DNA of 64,000 nt from Pseudomonas sp. St316 (GTDB taxonomy: Bacteria > Pseudomonadota > Gammaproteobacteria > Pseudomonadales > Pseudomonadaceae). The notes below the pieces were generated by a model. The model searched no databases. It was not told where the DNA came from and saw only the letters and a list, made by a program, of their open reading frames with translations. The stretch's first letter is position 1, and every line of letters begins with the position of its first letter. A program made the position numbers and the translations under genes. Location of the stretch: contig NZ_AP021901.1 in assembly GCF_018325905.1 (NCBI RefSeq), positions 1,550,001-1,614,000 of the forward strand, given 5' to 3'. Positions 32,848 through 43,126 of this stretch are shown piece by piece.

Positions 32848-34172
32848 ATGTCTTTTAACATCGGCCTTAGCGGTCTCTATGCAGCCAACAAACAGCTGGA
32901 CGTGACCGGCAACAACATCGCCAACGTGGCGACCACCGGTTTCAAATCGTCCCGCGCGGAATTCGAAGACGTCTACTCGGCCACCAAGCTGGGTTCGGGC
33001 AGCAAGACCGTCGGCAACGGCGTGCGCCTGGCCAACGTTTCCCAGCAGTTCGGCCAGGGTGACGTGAACAACACTGGCAACGTGCTGGACATGGGCATCC
33101 AGGGCCAGGGTTTCTTTGTCCTGAGCAACGACGGTTCGCTGAGCTACACCCGTGCCGGTACCTTCAAGACCGACAAGGAAGGCTACATCACCAACAGCGA
33201 CGGCACTTCGCGCCTGCAAGGCTATGGCGTGGATGCCAACGGCAAGATCCAGAACGGTATCCTGACCGACCTGCGCATCGATACCTCGAACCTGCCACCG
33301 AGCGCCACCAGCCTGGTTTCGTCGACGATCAACCTGAACTCGACGGCGACGGCGATCACTACGGCGTTCAATCCGACCGACACGGCCACGTTTACCAAGC
33401 AATTCACGACCCCGGTCTATGACACTCAGGGCAACCAGCACTCCATGGACCAGTACATGGTCAAGACTGCTGGTAACACCTGGAACGTGTATACCTTGAT
33501 CGATGGTCGTAACCTCAATGGCAGCGCGCCGATTGCTCCGAACGCTCCGGTTCCTTCGACGATGACATTCGACTCGAACGGCAAGTTAACCCAAGTCAGC
33601 ACTCCGGTTCCGCCGACCGTTCCGCCGACTGTTCCGACCCCCCGCCAACCATCAGCAATGATCTGAACCTGATTGGCTGGGTCCCAGGCACTGTGACCAA
33701 TGGTACATGGACCGCTAATGGCGCGGGCTCGTCGACTATTACGATTTCCATGGCCAACACCACCCAGTTCAACGCCGACACCGCCCGCTCGATTCCGACC
33801 CAGAACGGCTACGCCACTGGCCAGATTACCAACCTGACCATCGACGGCAGTGGTGTATTGCTGGCCAACTTCAGCAACAACCAGACCAAGCCGATCGGCC
33901 AGCTCGCGCTCGCCAGCTTCACCAACGAGCAAGGTCTGCAGCCAGTAGGCGGCACCAGCTGGAAAGAAACCTTCGCCTCGGGCATCCCGGGTTACGATGC
34001 TCCAACCACTGGCACCCTGGGTTCGATCGTCTCCAACTCCCTGGAAGAGTCCAACGTCAACCTGACCAACGAACTGGTCGAGCTGATCAAGGCCCAGAGC
34101 AACTACCAGGCGAACGCCAAGACCATCTCCACCCAGAGCACCATCATGCAGACCATCATCCAGATGGCTTGA
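32848..34172 (+). CDS. flgE: Flagellar hook protein FlgE, frame broken near 33643
   Basis: Hook subunit. N-terminal SFNIGLSGLYAANKQLDVTGNNIANVATTGFKSSRAEF and C-terminal SLEESNVNLTNELVELIKAQSNYQANAKTISTQSTIMQTIIQMA are present, but in different frames. One more C in the C6 run at about 33639-33644 joins PTVPTPP-PTISNDLNLIGWVPG and yields 441 residues, a usual length. Variable surface domain in the middle includes the Pro-rich PPTVPPTVPTP linker. Last gene of the local cluster; flgF-L are not in this window. Confidence 0.92.
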
Positions 34173-34187
34173 TAGCGGGCTGCTTCA

Positions 34188-34220
34188 AAAAAACCGACGT
34201 CTTGGGCGTCGGTTTTTTTA
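34188..34220 (+). terminator. Terminator after flgE
   Basis: AAAAACCGACG, 7-base loop, CGTCGGTTTTTTT, 16 bases after flgE; ends the flgBCDE transcript. Confidence 0.92.
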
Positions 34221-34349
34221 TGGGTGAATTTTGAGCGGATGACCGTTTGTCGGGTATCTGGTGCGGAATTTGCACTTTAGTCCAAATCGCTCGAAGAGCG
34301 TCAAGTTTCCATACGACTGTCATCGAATCTGTATTGACTGACGACAGGG

Positions 34350-36119
34350 ATGTCACGAAAACCAAGGGACGGATACCAGTTGAAAGCCCATAACGCTGTC
34401 AGTGCGCCTGTTGTCGCGCCTTCATTGAAATCGGTATTGCGTCGGGGCCTGCTGGGTGCTGCGCTGTTTTCCGGTGTGATCAATATTCTGGCGCTGGTTG
34501 GCCCGGTGTTCATGCTGGAAGTCTACGACCGGGTCATTCCCAGCCAGAGCGTCCCGACCCTGGTCGCCCTGGGGCTGCTGGCACTTGGGGTTTATGCGCT
34601 TTCAGGTCTGCTGGATATCATTCGCTCCCGGGTCATGGTGCGAATTGCTTCCTCGCTGGATCTGGCGCTGTCCGCAAAGGTCTTCAATGTCATTGCCGGT
34701 GCGTCGCTGAAAACGCCCATTACCGGCGATGCCTTGAAACCGGCTCAGGAGCTGGATCAGATTCGCGGTTTTATTGGCGGACCGGGCCTGGTGGCTTTTT
34801 TCGATTTGCCCTGGATGCCGGTTTACCTCGCGGTCTGCTTTTACATTCATCCGTTGTTCGGCCTTTTGGCCGCCGGCCTGATGATTATCCTTATCAGTCT
34901 GACCCTGATCACTGATCGGCAAACCCGCAAACTGATGCGGGCTTCGGCCGATGCGTTGAACAAGCGCAACCATCTGGGTCAGCAAGCTCACCAGAACGCC
35001 GAAGCGCTGATGGCCATGGGCATGTTGGCCAACACGTCGAACCTCTGGCAGAACAATCACAGCACCTTCATCACCCTGCAGCGGCGCTCGATCGACATTG
35101 GCGGCTTTTACGGTGGCATTTCCAAAACCCTGCGTCAGGTCGTTCAGTCAGCCGCTCTGGCTCTGGGCGCATGGCTGGTGATCAAAGGCGACTTGAGCGG
35201 CGGCACGATGATCGCGGCCTCGATTATTGTGGCGCGGACCCTGGCACCGGCGGAGCAGGTCATTGCCACGTGGCGCAGCCTATTGGGGGCCCAGATCGCC
35301 TGGAAGAGGCTGCTGGAAGTGTTCTCTCTGTTCCCGGATGCCCAGAGCAAGACCGAGCTACCCACCGCCCATCGCAGTTTGCAGGTCGAAAGTGTGTTTG
35401 CCGCGCCGCCCGGCGCGCAGCGCCTGACTTTGCAGAATATCAACTTCATGGTCGCCGCAGGCACCGCTGTTGGTGTAGTGGGGCCGAGCGCATCGGGTAA
35501 GTCGTCATTGGCGCGTGTGCTGGTCAACGCGTGGGCGCCAGCGCGGGGGCATGTCCGGCTCGATGGGGCGCCGTTGGACCAGCTGACTGAGCTGGCTCGA
35601 GGCAAGTTGATCGGTTATCTGCCGCAAAGCGTTGGGCTGTTTACCGGAACCGTCGCCCAGAACATCGCACGATTGGATCCTTCAGCGCAGGACAGTGCGA
35701 TTGTCAGTGCCGCGCAATTGGCCGGGGTCCATGAGCTTATTCTGCAATTGCCCCAGGGTTATGAAACCCAAGTGGGCGAGGGCGGGGTCAATCTTTCGGC
35801 GGGGCAACGACAGCGGGTGGCATTGGCCAGGGCGCTGTTTGGTGATCCCTTCCTGGTGGTATTGGATGAGCCGAATTCAAACCTCGATGCCGAAGGCGAG
35901 CAGGCGCTGGCCAAGGCCATTCTGGCGCTCAAGGCCCGTGGTGCAATCGTGGTGGTGATTGCCCATCGCACCAATATCTTGTCGGTGATCGATCAGGTAC
36001 TGATCCTCGAGAATGGCGTGCAAGCGGCTTACGGCCCCAGGGATGTCGTCCTTAAACGAGCTCCGGCAACGCCCCCCCGGCCCTCCAGCAATGTTGTGGA
36101 ACTGGGAGTATCCAACTGA
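34350..36119 (+). CDS. Type I secretion ABC transporter (PrtD/AprD family)
   Basis: A 589-residue inner-membrane exporter half that energises secretion of RTX proteins. Five to six membrane helices in residues 25-310 (SGVINILALVGPVFMLEVYDRVIPS is the family signature), then an ATPase domain with Walker A GPSASGKSS (about 378), signature LSAGQRQR (about 481) and Walker B VLDEPNSNLD (about 505). No N-terminal C39-like peptidase domain, as expected of the AprD group. Overlaps the adaptor gene by one base (TGATG). Its substrate is very likely the RTX protein two genes on. Confidence 0.95.
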   Translation: MSRKPRDGYQLKAHNAVSAPVVAPSLKSVLRRGLLGAALFSGVINILALVGPVFMLEVYDRVIPSQSVPTLVALGLLALGVYALSGLLDIIRSRVMVRIASSLDLALSAKVFNVIAGASLKTPITGDALKPAQELDQIRGFIGGPGLVAFFDLPWMPVYLAVCFYIHPLFGLLAAGLMIILISLTLITDRQTRKLMRASADALNKRNHLGQQAHQNAEALMAMGMLANTSNLWQNNHSTFITLQRRSIDIGGFYGGISKTLRQVVQSAALALGAWLVIKGDLSGGTMIAASIIVARTLAPAEQVIATWRSLLGAQIAWKRLLEVFSLFPDAQSKTELPTAHRSLQVESVFAAPPGAQRLTLQNINFMVAAGTAVGVVGPSASGKSSLARVLVNAWAPARGHVRLDGAPLDQLTELARGKLIGYLPQSVGLFTGTVAQNIARLDPSAQDSAIVSAAQLAGVHELILQLPQGYETQVGEGGVNLSAGQRQRVALARALFGDPFLVVLDEPNSNLDAEGEQALAKAILALKARGAIVVVIAHRTNILSVIDQVLILENGVQAAYGPRDVVLKRAPATPPRPSSNVVELGVSN

Positions 36120-37429
36120 TGCATACCGATCAAGAAGTCACCCTGACCGATTCCTTGTCCCGTCATTTACGTTGGGGAGCGATCTCATTGGTGGTGCTGC
36201 TCGGCGCAGGGCTGATCTGGGCGGTGTGCACCAATCTGTCCGGCGCTGTCATCGCCACGGGCGTGGTCGCCGTGGAAGGCAGTGTCAAGACTGTCCAGCA
36301 TCCTACCGGCGGTGTGGTCGCCGAACTGCTGGTCAAGGAAGGGCAGGCAGTCGCTGCAGGGGACGTGTTGTTACGCCTCGATGCCACATTGCCCGCCGCC
36401 AGCCAGGCCATCGTCAGCAAATCATTGAACCAGGCTTGGGCCCGTCTCGCCCGCTTGGAGGCCGAGCGGGACAGTGCCCGCGAAGTGGTAATCCCCCAAG
36501 AGTTGCTGACCCGCATGAGCCTGGAGGAAGCCAAGTCGGTCATGGCCATCGAGCAGCAGTTGTTCCTCGACCGGCGTGCGTCCCGTGAAGGCCAGAAAAA
36601 GCAACTGCGCGAACGTGTCCAGCAACTCAACGAAACCATTGCCGGCCACGACATCCAGCAGAAAACCAAGCTGGAAGAAATCGAACTGATCGACAGCGAA
36701 TACCAGGCCGTCAAGAAACTGTTCGACAAAGGCATGATGACCCTCGACCGGGTCAATGCCCTGGCTCGGGGTATCGCTCGGCTGCGCGGGGAGCGTGGGC
36801 AATTGATGGCATCGATTGCCGAGGCGCGGGGCAAGATCGCCGAAACCGAGCTGCAACGACTCCAGGTTGACCAGACTTTCCGCAGCGAAGTGTCCCAGGA
36901 ACTGAGAGATTTGCTGGCCCGTCAGGGCGAATTGATCGAGCGGGAAATTACGGCCAGCGATCAGCTCAAACGCATCGACATCACCTCGCCTATTACCGGG
37001 CGCGTGCAGCAATTGGCCGTGCACACAGTCGGTGGCGTCATTTCACCGGCCGAAGGGCTCATGCAGATCGTACCCGCCGACGATGAACTGCTGGTTGAGG
37101 CGAAGATCAGTGCACAGGACATTGATCAGCTAACCGTCGGGCAATCCGCGACCTTGCGCTTGAGTGCGTTCAACCGCAGCACCACGCCGGAACTGACTGG
37201 CACCGTGGTGCGACTGTCAGCGGATCTGATTCAGGATGAGCGCACTGGTGTGGGCTTCTATCGAGCGGGTATCAAGATTCCTCAAAGCGAATTGGCGAAG
37301 CTGCAAGGGCTTGCCCTGGTGCCGGGGATGCCCGTGGAGTCGATGATCCAGACCGGCTCCAGGAACGTCATGTCTTATTTGCTTAAACCAATCAGCGACC
37401 ATGCTCAGCGGGCCTTCCGCGAAGGATGA
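36119..37429 (+). CDS. Type I secretion membrane-fusion protein (HlyD/PrtE family)
   Basis: A 436-residue periplasmic adaptor with one N-terminal membrane helix (about 20-42, WGAISLVVLLGAGLIWAVC), a lipoyl half (GGVVAELLVKEGQAVAAGDVLLRLD), a long alpha-hairpin coiled coil (about 100-285), the second lipoyl half (ITSPITGRVQQLAVHTVGGVISPAEGLMQIVP) and a beta-barrel. It links the ABC exporter to a TolC-like channel. No outer-membrane channel gene follows, so one encoded elsewhere must be used. Confidence 0.95.
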   Translation: MHTDQEVTLTDSLSRHLRWGAISLVVLLGAGLIWAVCTNLSGAVIATGVVAVEGSVKTVQHPTGGVVAELLVKEGQAVAAGDVLLRLDATLPAASQAIVSKSLNQAWARLARLEAERDSAREVVIPQELLTRMSLEEAKSVMAIEQQLFLDRRASREGQKKQLRERVQQLNETIAGHDIQQKTKLEEIELIDSEYQAVKKLFDKGMMTLDRVNALARGIARLRGERGQLMASIAEARGKIAETELQRLQVDQTFRSEVSQELRDLLARQGELIEREITASDQLKRIDITSPITGRVQQLAVHTVGGVISPAEGLMQIVPADDELLVEAKISAQDIDQLTVGQSATLRLSAFNRSTTPELTGTVVRLSADLIQDERTGVGFYRAGIKIPQSELAKLQGLALVPGMPVESMIQTGSRNVMSYLLKPISDHAQRAFREG

Positions 37430-37485
37430 GGCTCTGCTGATTAATCGACGCACAACCGATTCATCAATAGGGCAAGGAAGAAATA

Positions 37486-40400
37486 ATGGCAGTGATAAAT
37501 GGGACATCGGGTACGGACACTCTGGTTGGGACTTCGAGCGCGGATGAGCTGTACGGGTTAGCAGGGAATGACTCGCTGAGTGGTGGGGACGGCAACGATT
37601 GGCTGGAGGGGGGCGCGGGCGCGGACGCCCTGAATGGAGGAACAGGTGTCGATACGGCGTCCTACGTGAATTCGACTGCAGGAGTGACAGTCAATCTAAT
37701 CACAGGGACTGGCCTGGGAGGGGATGCTCAGGGCGATACATTGACGGCCATAGAAACCGTGGTCGGCTCATCCTTCAACGACAGGCTGACCGCCCAAGGC
37801 ACCGGGAATACCCTCAGGGGCGGTGCCGGTGATGACGTTTACGTCATCGGCGGAACGTCGGTCAACGTCATCGAAGTGGCCGGCGAAGGCGATGACGAAA
37901 TCCAGACGAGCCTCCTCAACCTGACGATGGCGGCCAACGTCGAACGCCTGACCTACACCGGCACGGGTAACTTCGTCGGTTACGGCAACGCCTCGGACAA
38001 CATCATCACTGGCGGCGTGGGCAATGATTTCCTGCTCGGTGGTGCGGGGGCGGATCAGTTCATCGGCGGCGCCGGAACCGACACGGTCAGCTACACCGAC
38101 AGTAACGTGGCGGTGAGCATCAACGCCAAGACCGGTGTGAACAGTGGCATTGCTGCTGGCGATACCTACGTGGGCATCGAAACGATCCAGGGTTCGCAGA
38201 ACCACGATTCGTTTACCGCCAGCGAAGCGGCAGACCAGTTCGACGGTACCGGCGGCATCGATACCATTGACTACTCCACCTCGGCCAGTGCCGTGACCGT
38301 CAGCCTGGTTGCTGGCGTAGTGGGTGTCGGCGGTGATGCGCAAGGCGACAAACTGTCGAACTTCGAAACCGTGGTCGGCTCGTCCTTCAACGACAGGCTG
38401 ACCGCCCAAGGCACCGGGAATACCCTCAGGGGCGGTGCCGGTGATGACGTTTACGTCATCGGCGGAACGTCGGTCAACGTCATCGAAGTGGCCGGCGAAG
38501 GCGATGACGAAATCCAGACGAGCCTCCTCAACCTGACGATGGCGGCCAACGTCGAACGCCTGACCTACACCGGCACGGGTAACTTCGTCGGTTACGGCAA
38601 CGCCTCGGACAACATCATCACTGGCGGCGTGGGCAATGATTTCCTGCTCGGTGGTGCGGGGGCGGATCAGTTCATCGGCGGCGCCGGAACCGACACGGTC
38701 AGCTACACCGACAGTAACGTGGCGGTGAGCATCAACGCCAAGACCGGTGTGAACAGTGGCATTGCTGCTGGCGATACCTACGTGGGCATCGAAACGATCC
38801 AGGGTTCGCAGAACCACGATTCGTTTACCGCCAGCGAAGCGGCAGACCAGTTCGACGGTACCGGCGGCATCGATACCATTGACTACTCCACCTCGGCCAG
38901 TGCCGTGACCGTCAGCCTGGTTGCTGGCGTAGTGGGTGTCGGCGGTGATGCGCAAGGCGACAAACTGTCGAACTTCGAAACCGTGGTCGGCTCGTCCTTC
39001 AACGACAGGCTGACCGCCCAAGGCACCGGGAATACCCTCAGGGGCGGTGCCGGTGATGACGTTTACGTCATCGGCGGAACGTCGGTCAACGTCATCGAAG
39101 TGGCCGGCGAAGGCGATGATGAAATCCAGACGAGCCTCCTCAACCTGACGATGGCGGCCAACGTCGAACGCCTGACCTACACCGGCACGGGCAACTTCGT
39201 CGGTTACGGCAACGCCTCGGACAACATCATCACTGGCGGCGTGGGCAATGATTTCCTGCTCGGTGGTGCGGGTGCGGATCAGTTCATCGGCGGCGCCGGA
39301 ACCGACACGGTCAGCTACACCGACAGTAACGTGGCGGTGAGCATCAACGCCAAGACCGGTGTGAACAGTGGCATTGCTGCTGGCGATACCTACGTGGGCA
39401 TCGAAACGATCCAGGGTTCGCAGAACCACGATTCGTTTACCGCCAGCGAAGCGGCAGACCAGTTCGACGGTACCGGCGGCATCGATACCATTGACTACTC
39501 CACCTCGGCCAGTGCCGTGACCGTCAGCCTGGTTGCTGGCGTAGTGGGTGTCGGCGGTGATGCGCAAGGCGACAAACTGTCGAACTTCGAAACCGTGGTC
39601 GGCTCGTCCTTCAACGACAGGCTGACCGCCCAAGGCACCGGGCACACCCTCAGGGGCGGTGCCGGTGATGACGTTTACGTCATCGGCGGAACGTCGGTCA
39701 ACGTCATCGAAGTGGCCGGCGAAGGCGATGATGAAATCCAGACGAGCCTCCTCAACCTGACGATGGCGGCCAACGTCGAACGCCTGACCTACACCGGCAC
39801 GGGTAACTTCGTCGGTTACGGCAACGCCTCGGACAACATCATCACTGGCGGCGTGGGCAATGATTTCCTGCTCGGTGGTGCGGGGGCGGACCAGTTCATC
39901 GGCGGTGCCGGAACCGACACGGTCAGCTACACCGACAGTAACGTGGCGGTGAGCATCAACGCCAAGACCGGTGTGAACAGTGGCATTGCTGCTGGCGATA
40001 CCTACGTGGGCATCGAAACGATCCAGGGTTCGCAGAACCACGATTCGTTTACCGCCAGCGAAGCGGCAGACCAGTTCGACGGTACCGGCGGCATCGATAC
40101 CATTGACTACTCCACCTCGGCCAGTGCCGTGACCGTCAGCCTGGTTGCTGGCGTAGTGGGTGTCGGCGGTGATGCGCAAGGCGACAAACTGTCGAACTTC
40201 GAAACCGTGGTCGGCTCGTCCTTCAACGACAGGCTGACCGCCCAAGGCACCGGGAATACCCTCAGGGGCGGTGCCGGTGATGACGTTTACGTCATCGGCG
40301 GAACGTCGGTCAACGTCATCGAAGTGGCCGGCGAAGGCGATGACGAAATCCAGACGAGCCTCCTCAACCTGACGATGGCGGCCAACGTCGAACGCCTGAC

Positions 40401-42929
40401 CTACACCGGCACGGGTAACTTCGTCGGTTATGGCAACGCCTCGGACAACATCATCACTGGCGGCGTGGGCAATGATTTCCTGCTCGGTGGTGCGGGGGCG
40501 GACCAGTTCATCGGCGGTGCCGGAACCGACACGGTCAGCTACACCGACAGTAACGTGGCGGTGAGCATCAACGCCAAGACCGGTGTGAACAGTGGCATTG
40601 CTGCTGGTGATACCTACGTGGGCATCGAAACGATCCAGGGTTCGCAGAACCACGACTCGTTTACCGCCAGCGAAGCGGCAGACCAGTTCGACGGTACCGG
40701 CGGCATCGATACCATCGACTACTCCACCTCGGCCAGTGCCGTGACCGTCAGCCTGATTGCTGGCGTAGTGGGTGTCGGCGGTGATGCGCAAGGCGACAAA
40801 CTGTCGAACTTCGAAACCGTGGTCGGCTCGTCCTTCAACGACAGGCTGACCGCCCAAGGCACCGGGCACACCCTCAGGGGCGGTGCCGGTGATGACGTTT
40901 ACGTCATCGGCGGAACGTCGGTCAACGTCATCGAAGTGGCCGGCGAAGGCGATGACGAAATCCAGACGAACCTCCTCAACCTGACGATGGCGGCCAACGT
41001 CGAACGCCTGACCTACACCGGCACGGGTAACTTCGTCGGTTATGGCAACGCCTCGGACAACATCATCACTGGCGGCGTGGGCAATGATTTCCTGCTCGGT
41101 GGTGCGGGTGCGGACCAGTTCATCGGCGGCGCCGGAACCGACACGGTCAGCTACACCGACAGTAACGTGGCGGTGAGCATCAACGCCAAGACCGGTGTGA
41201 ACAGTGGCATTGCTGCTGGTGATACCTACGTGGGCATCGAAACGATCCAGGGTTCGCAGAACCACGATTCGTTTACCGCCAGCGAAGCGGCAGACCAGTT
41301 CGACGGTACCGGCGGCATCGATACCATCGACTACTCCACCTCGGCCAGTGCCGTGACCGTCAGCCTGGTTGCTGGTGTAGTGGGTGTCGGCGGTGATGCG
41401 CAAGGCGACAAACTGTCGAACTTCGAAACCGTGGTCGGCTCGTCCTTCAACGACAGGCTGACCGCCCAAGGCACCGGGAATACCCTCAGGGGCGGTGCCG
41501 GTGATGACGTTTACGTCATCGGCGGAACGTCGGTCAACGTCATCGAAGTGGCCGGCGAAGGCGATGATGAAATCCAGACGAACCTCCTCAACCTGACGAT
41601 GGCGGCCAACGTCGAACGCCTGACCTACACCGGCACGGGCAACTTCGTCGGTTACGGCAATGCCTCGGACAACATCATCACTGGCGGCGTGGGCAATGAT
41701 TTCCTGCTCGGTGGTGCGGGGGCGGACCAGTTCATCGGCGGCGCCGGAACCGACACGGTCAGCTACGCTGACAGCAGCGCGGGCTTGACCATCAACACGC
41801 AGACGGGCGTCCATACCGGGATCGCGGCGGGTGATACCTACAGCAGCATCGAAGTGATTACAGGCTCCAATTACAGTGATGTATTTGTCGGTGACGCAGG
41901 TGTCAATGTCTTCAATGGCGGCACGGGCATGGACATGCTGAGCTTTTCCAATGAAGGCTCAGGCATCACGCTGGATCTGAGTGTGCCTGTATTGACGGGT
42001 ATCGCGGCAGGCGATAGCTACACCTCCATTGAGATTTTCCAAGGCACTGCCCAGGCCGATACTTTCACCGGCAGTACCGCCGCTGCGGAAAACTTTGTCG
42101 GTGGTGCAGGCGCCGACACGCTCAATGGCTTGGGCCGTGGTGACGGTGCCTGGTACCTGACCAGCAGCGCTGCTGTGCAGATCGACCTGCTCGCGGGAAC
42201 CGCGTCGGGTGGTGACGCCCAAGGCGACGTGTTGGCCAATATCGATAATCTGATCGGCTCGCAATTCAACGACACGCTGACGGGCAACGCCTACTCGAAC
42301 AAGCTGGAAGGTGGGGCGGGTAACGACTTGCTCTATGGCGGCGATGGCGATGACTTTATCTATGGCGGCATCGCCACGGATACCAGCGCTCTGGGATTGA
42401 CGCCTTCCACCAGTGTCGAGGCCGATACGCTCTATGGCGGCAATGGCAATGACACCATGCGTAGCAGCGGTAACGACGCTGGCAGCGTGCTTTACGGCGA
42501 GGCTGGCAGTGACTCGTTGACGGTCTCTTCCGGTATTGCCTATGGCGGCGATGGTAACGACACCCTGACGGGAACCGGTTATGGCTATGAACTTCATGGT
42601 GGTGCGGGTTTTGACACCTTCAACATGAATGCGTCTGGTGACGCCTATGGCGGGGAGGGGGGGATGCCTACGTGGTCAACTCCAAAACCATGGTCGCCAT
42701 TGAAGATACAGGAACGACAGGTGCCGATACCGTCACGTTGAGAAATATCCAGAGCGTCAACGACGTTCAGGTTATCAAGACCGATGCAGGCGCCTACATC
42801 TTCAACGCTGCCGATTACCAGAGCGGTAACCTGGACTCCGGTGTTTTCCTGAAGGACTGGTACGCAGGAAGCAACACCATCGAGACGTTCTTCACCAACA
42901 ACGGCGACTCTTTCACCCTTCCGGTCTAA
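37486..42929 (+). CDS. Giant RTX calcium-binding protein with 204-residue tandem repeats (frame broken near 42660)
   Basis: Putative type I-secreted surface or extracellular protein, about 1814 residues after restoring the frame. Nonapeptide GGxGxDxUx cores occur from the N-terminus (GTSGTDTLVG, LAGNDSLSGGDGNDWLEGGAGADALNGG) to the end. Residues about 95-1427 are about 6.5 copies of a 204-residue unit (612 bp), nearly identical even at silent sites. The last 80 residues (TVTLRNIQSVNDVQVIK..., VFLKDWYAGSNTIETFF...) look like a C-terminal type I secretion signal but lie in the next frame; one more G in the G7 run around 42657-42663 joins them. No enzymatic domain seen; adhesin or matrix role is inference. 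Confidence 0.92.
37768..41766. repeat. 612-bp tandem repeat array inside the RTX gene (about 6.5 copies)
   Basis: The marker GTGGTCGGCT recurs at 37759, 38371, 38983, 39595, 40207, 40819 and 41431, exactly 612 bases apart. Copies differ by only a few bases, among them AAT/CAC (Asn/His), AGC/AAC (Ser/Asn) and GTT/ATT (Val/Ile) replacements and scattered silent changes. The first copy has a divergent left flank, the last ends at about 41766. Confidence 0.95.
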
Positions 42930-42990
42930 GCGCCATCTGGCCACCGCAGCATCCGTCGCTTTTCAGTGGATGTTGCGGTGAGATAAACAC

Positions 42991-43028
42991 AAACGGCAAA
43001 GCCATAACCCTGGCTTTGCCGTTTTTTT
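42991..43028 (+). terminator. Terminator after the RTX gene
   Basis: AAACGGCAAAGCCA / TGGCTTTGCCGTTT, 14-bp stem with loop TAACCC and a T-run. Confidence 0.92.
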
Positions 43029-43050
43029 TAGCGAACTTTCCCCGAGGCAA

Positions 43051-43086
43051 AAGAAAACCCCCGATAAACCAACGGTCTATCGGGGG
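43051..43086 (-). terminator. Terminator after nrdA
   Basis: Minus strand CCCCCGATA, 11-base loop, TATCGGGGG, then TTTTCTTTT. Lies 40 bases after the nrdA stop; nothing is co-transcribed downstream. Confidence 0.9.
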
Positions 43087-43126
43087 CTTCTTTCAGCAGG
43101 CGCCTTTACGCGCCCACCCACTCAGC

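Noticed and set aside
37768..41766. Regular repeats as a CRISPR array
   Set aside because: The unit is 612 bp, fully coding and contiguous, with no short repeat/spacer alternation; no cas genes.
37768..41814. A 1348-codon open frame antisense to the RTX repeats
   Set aside because: The repeat length is a multiple of three, so a frame open in one unit stays open in all; it has no start signal and no protein homology beyond its own repetition.
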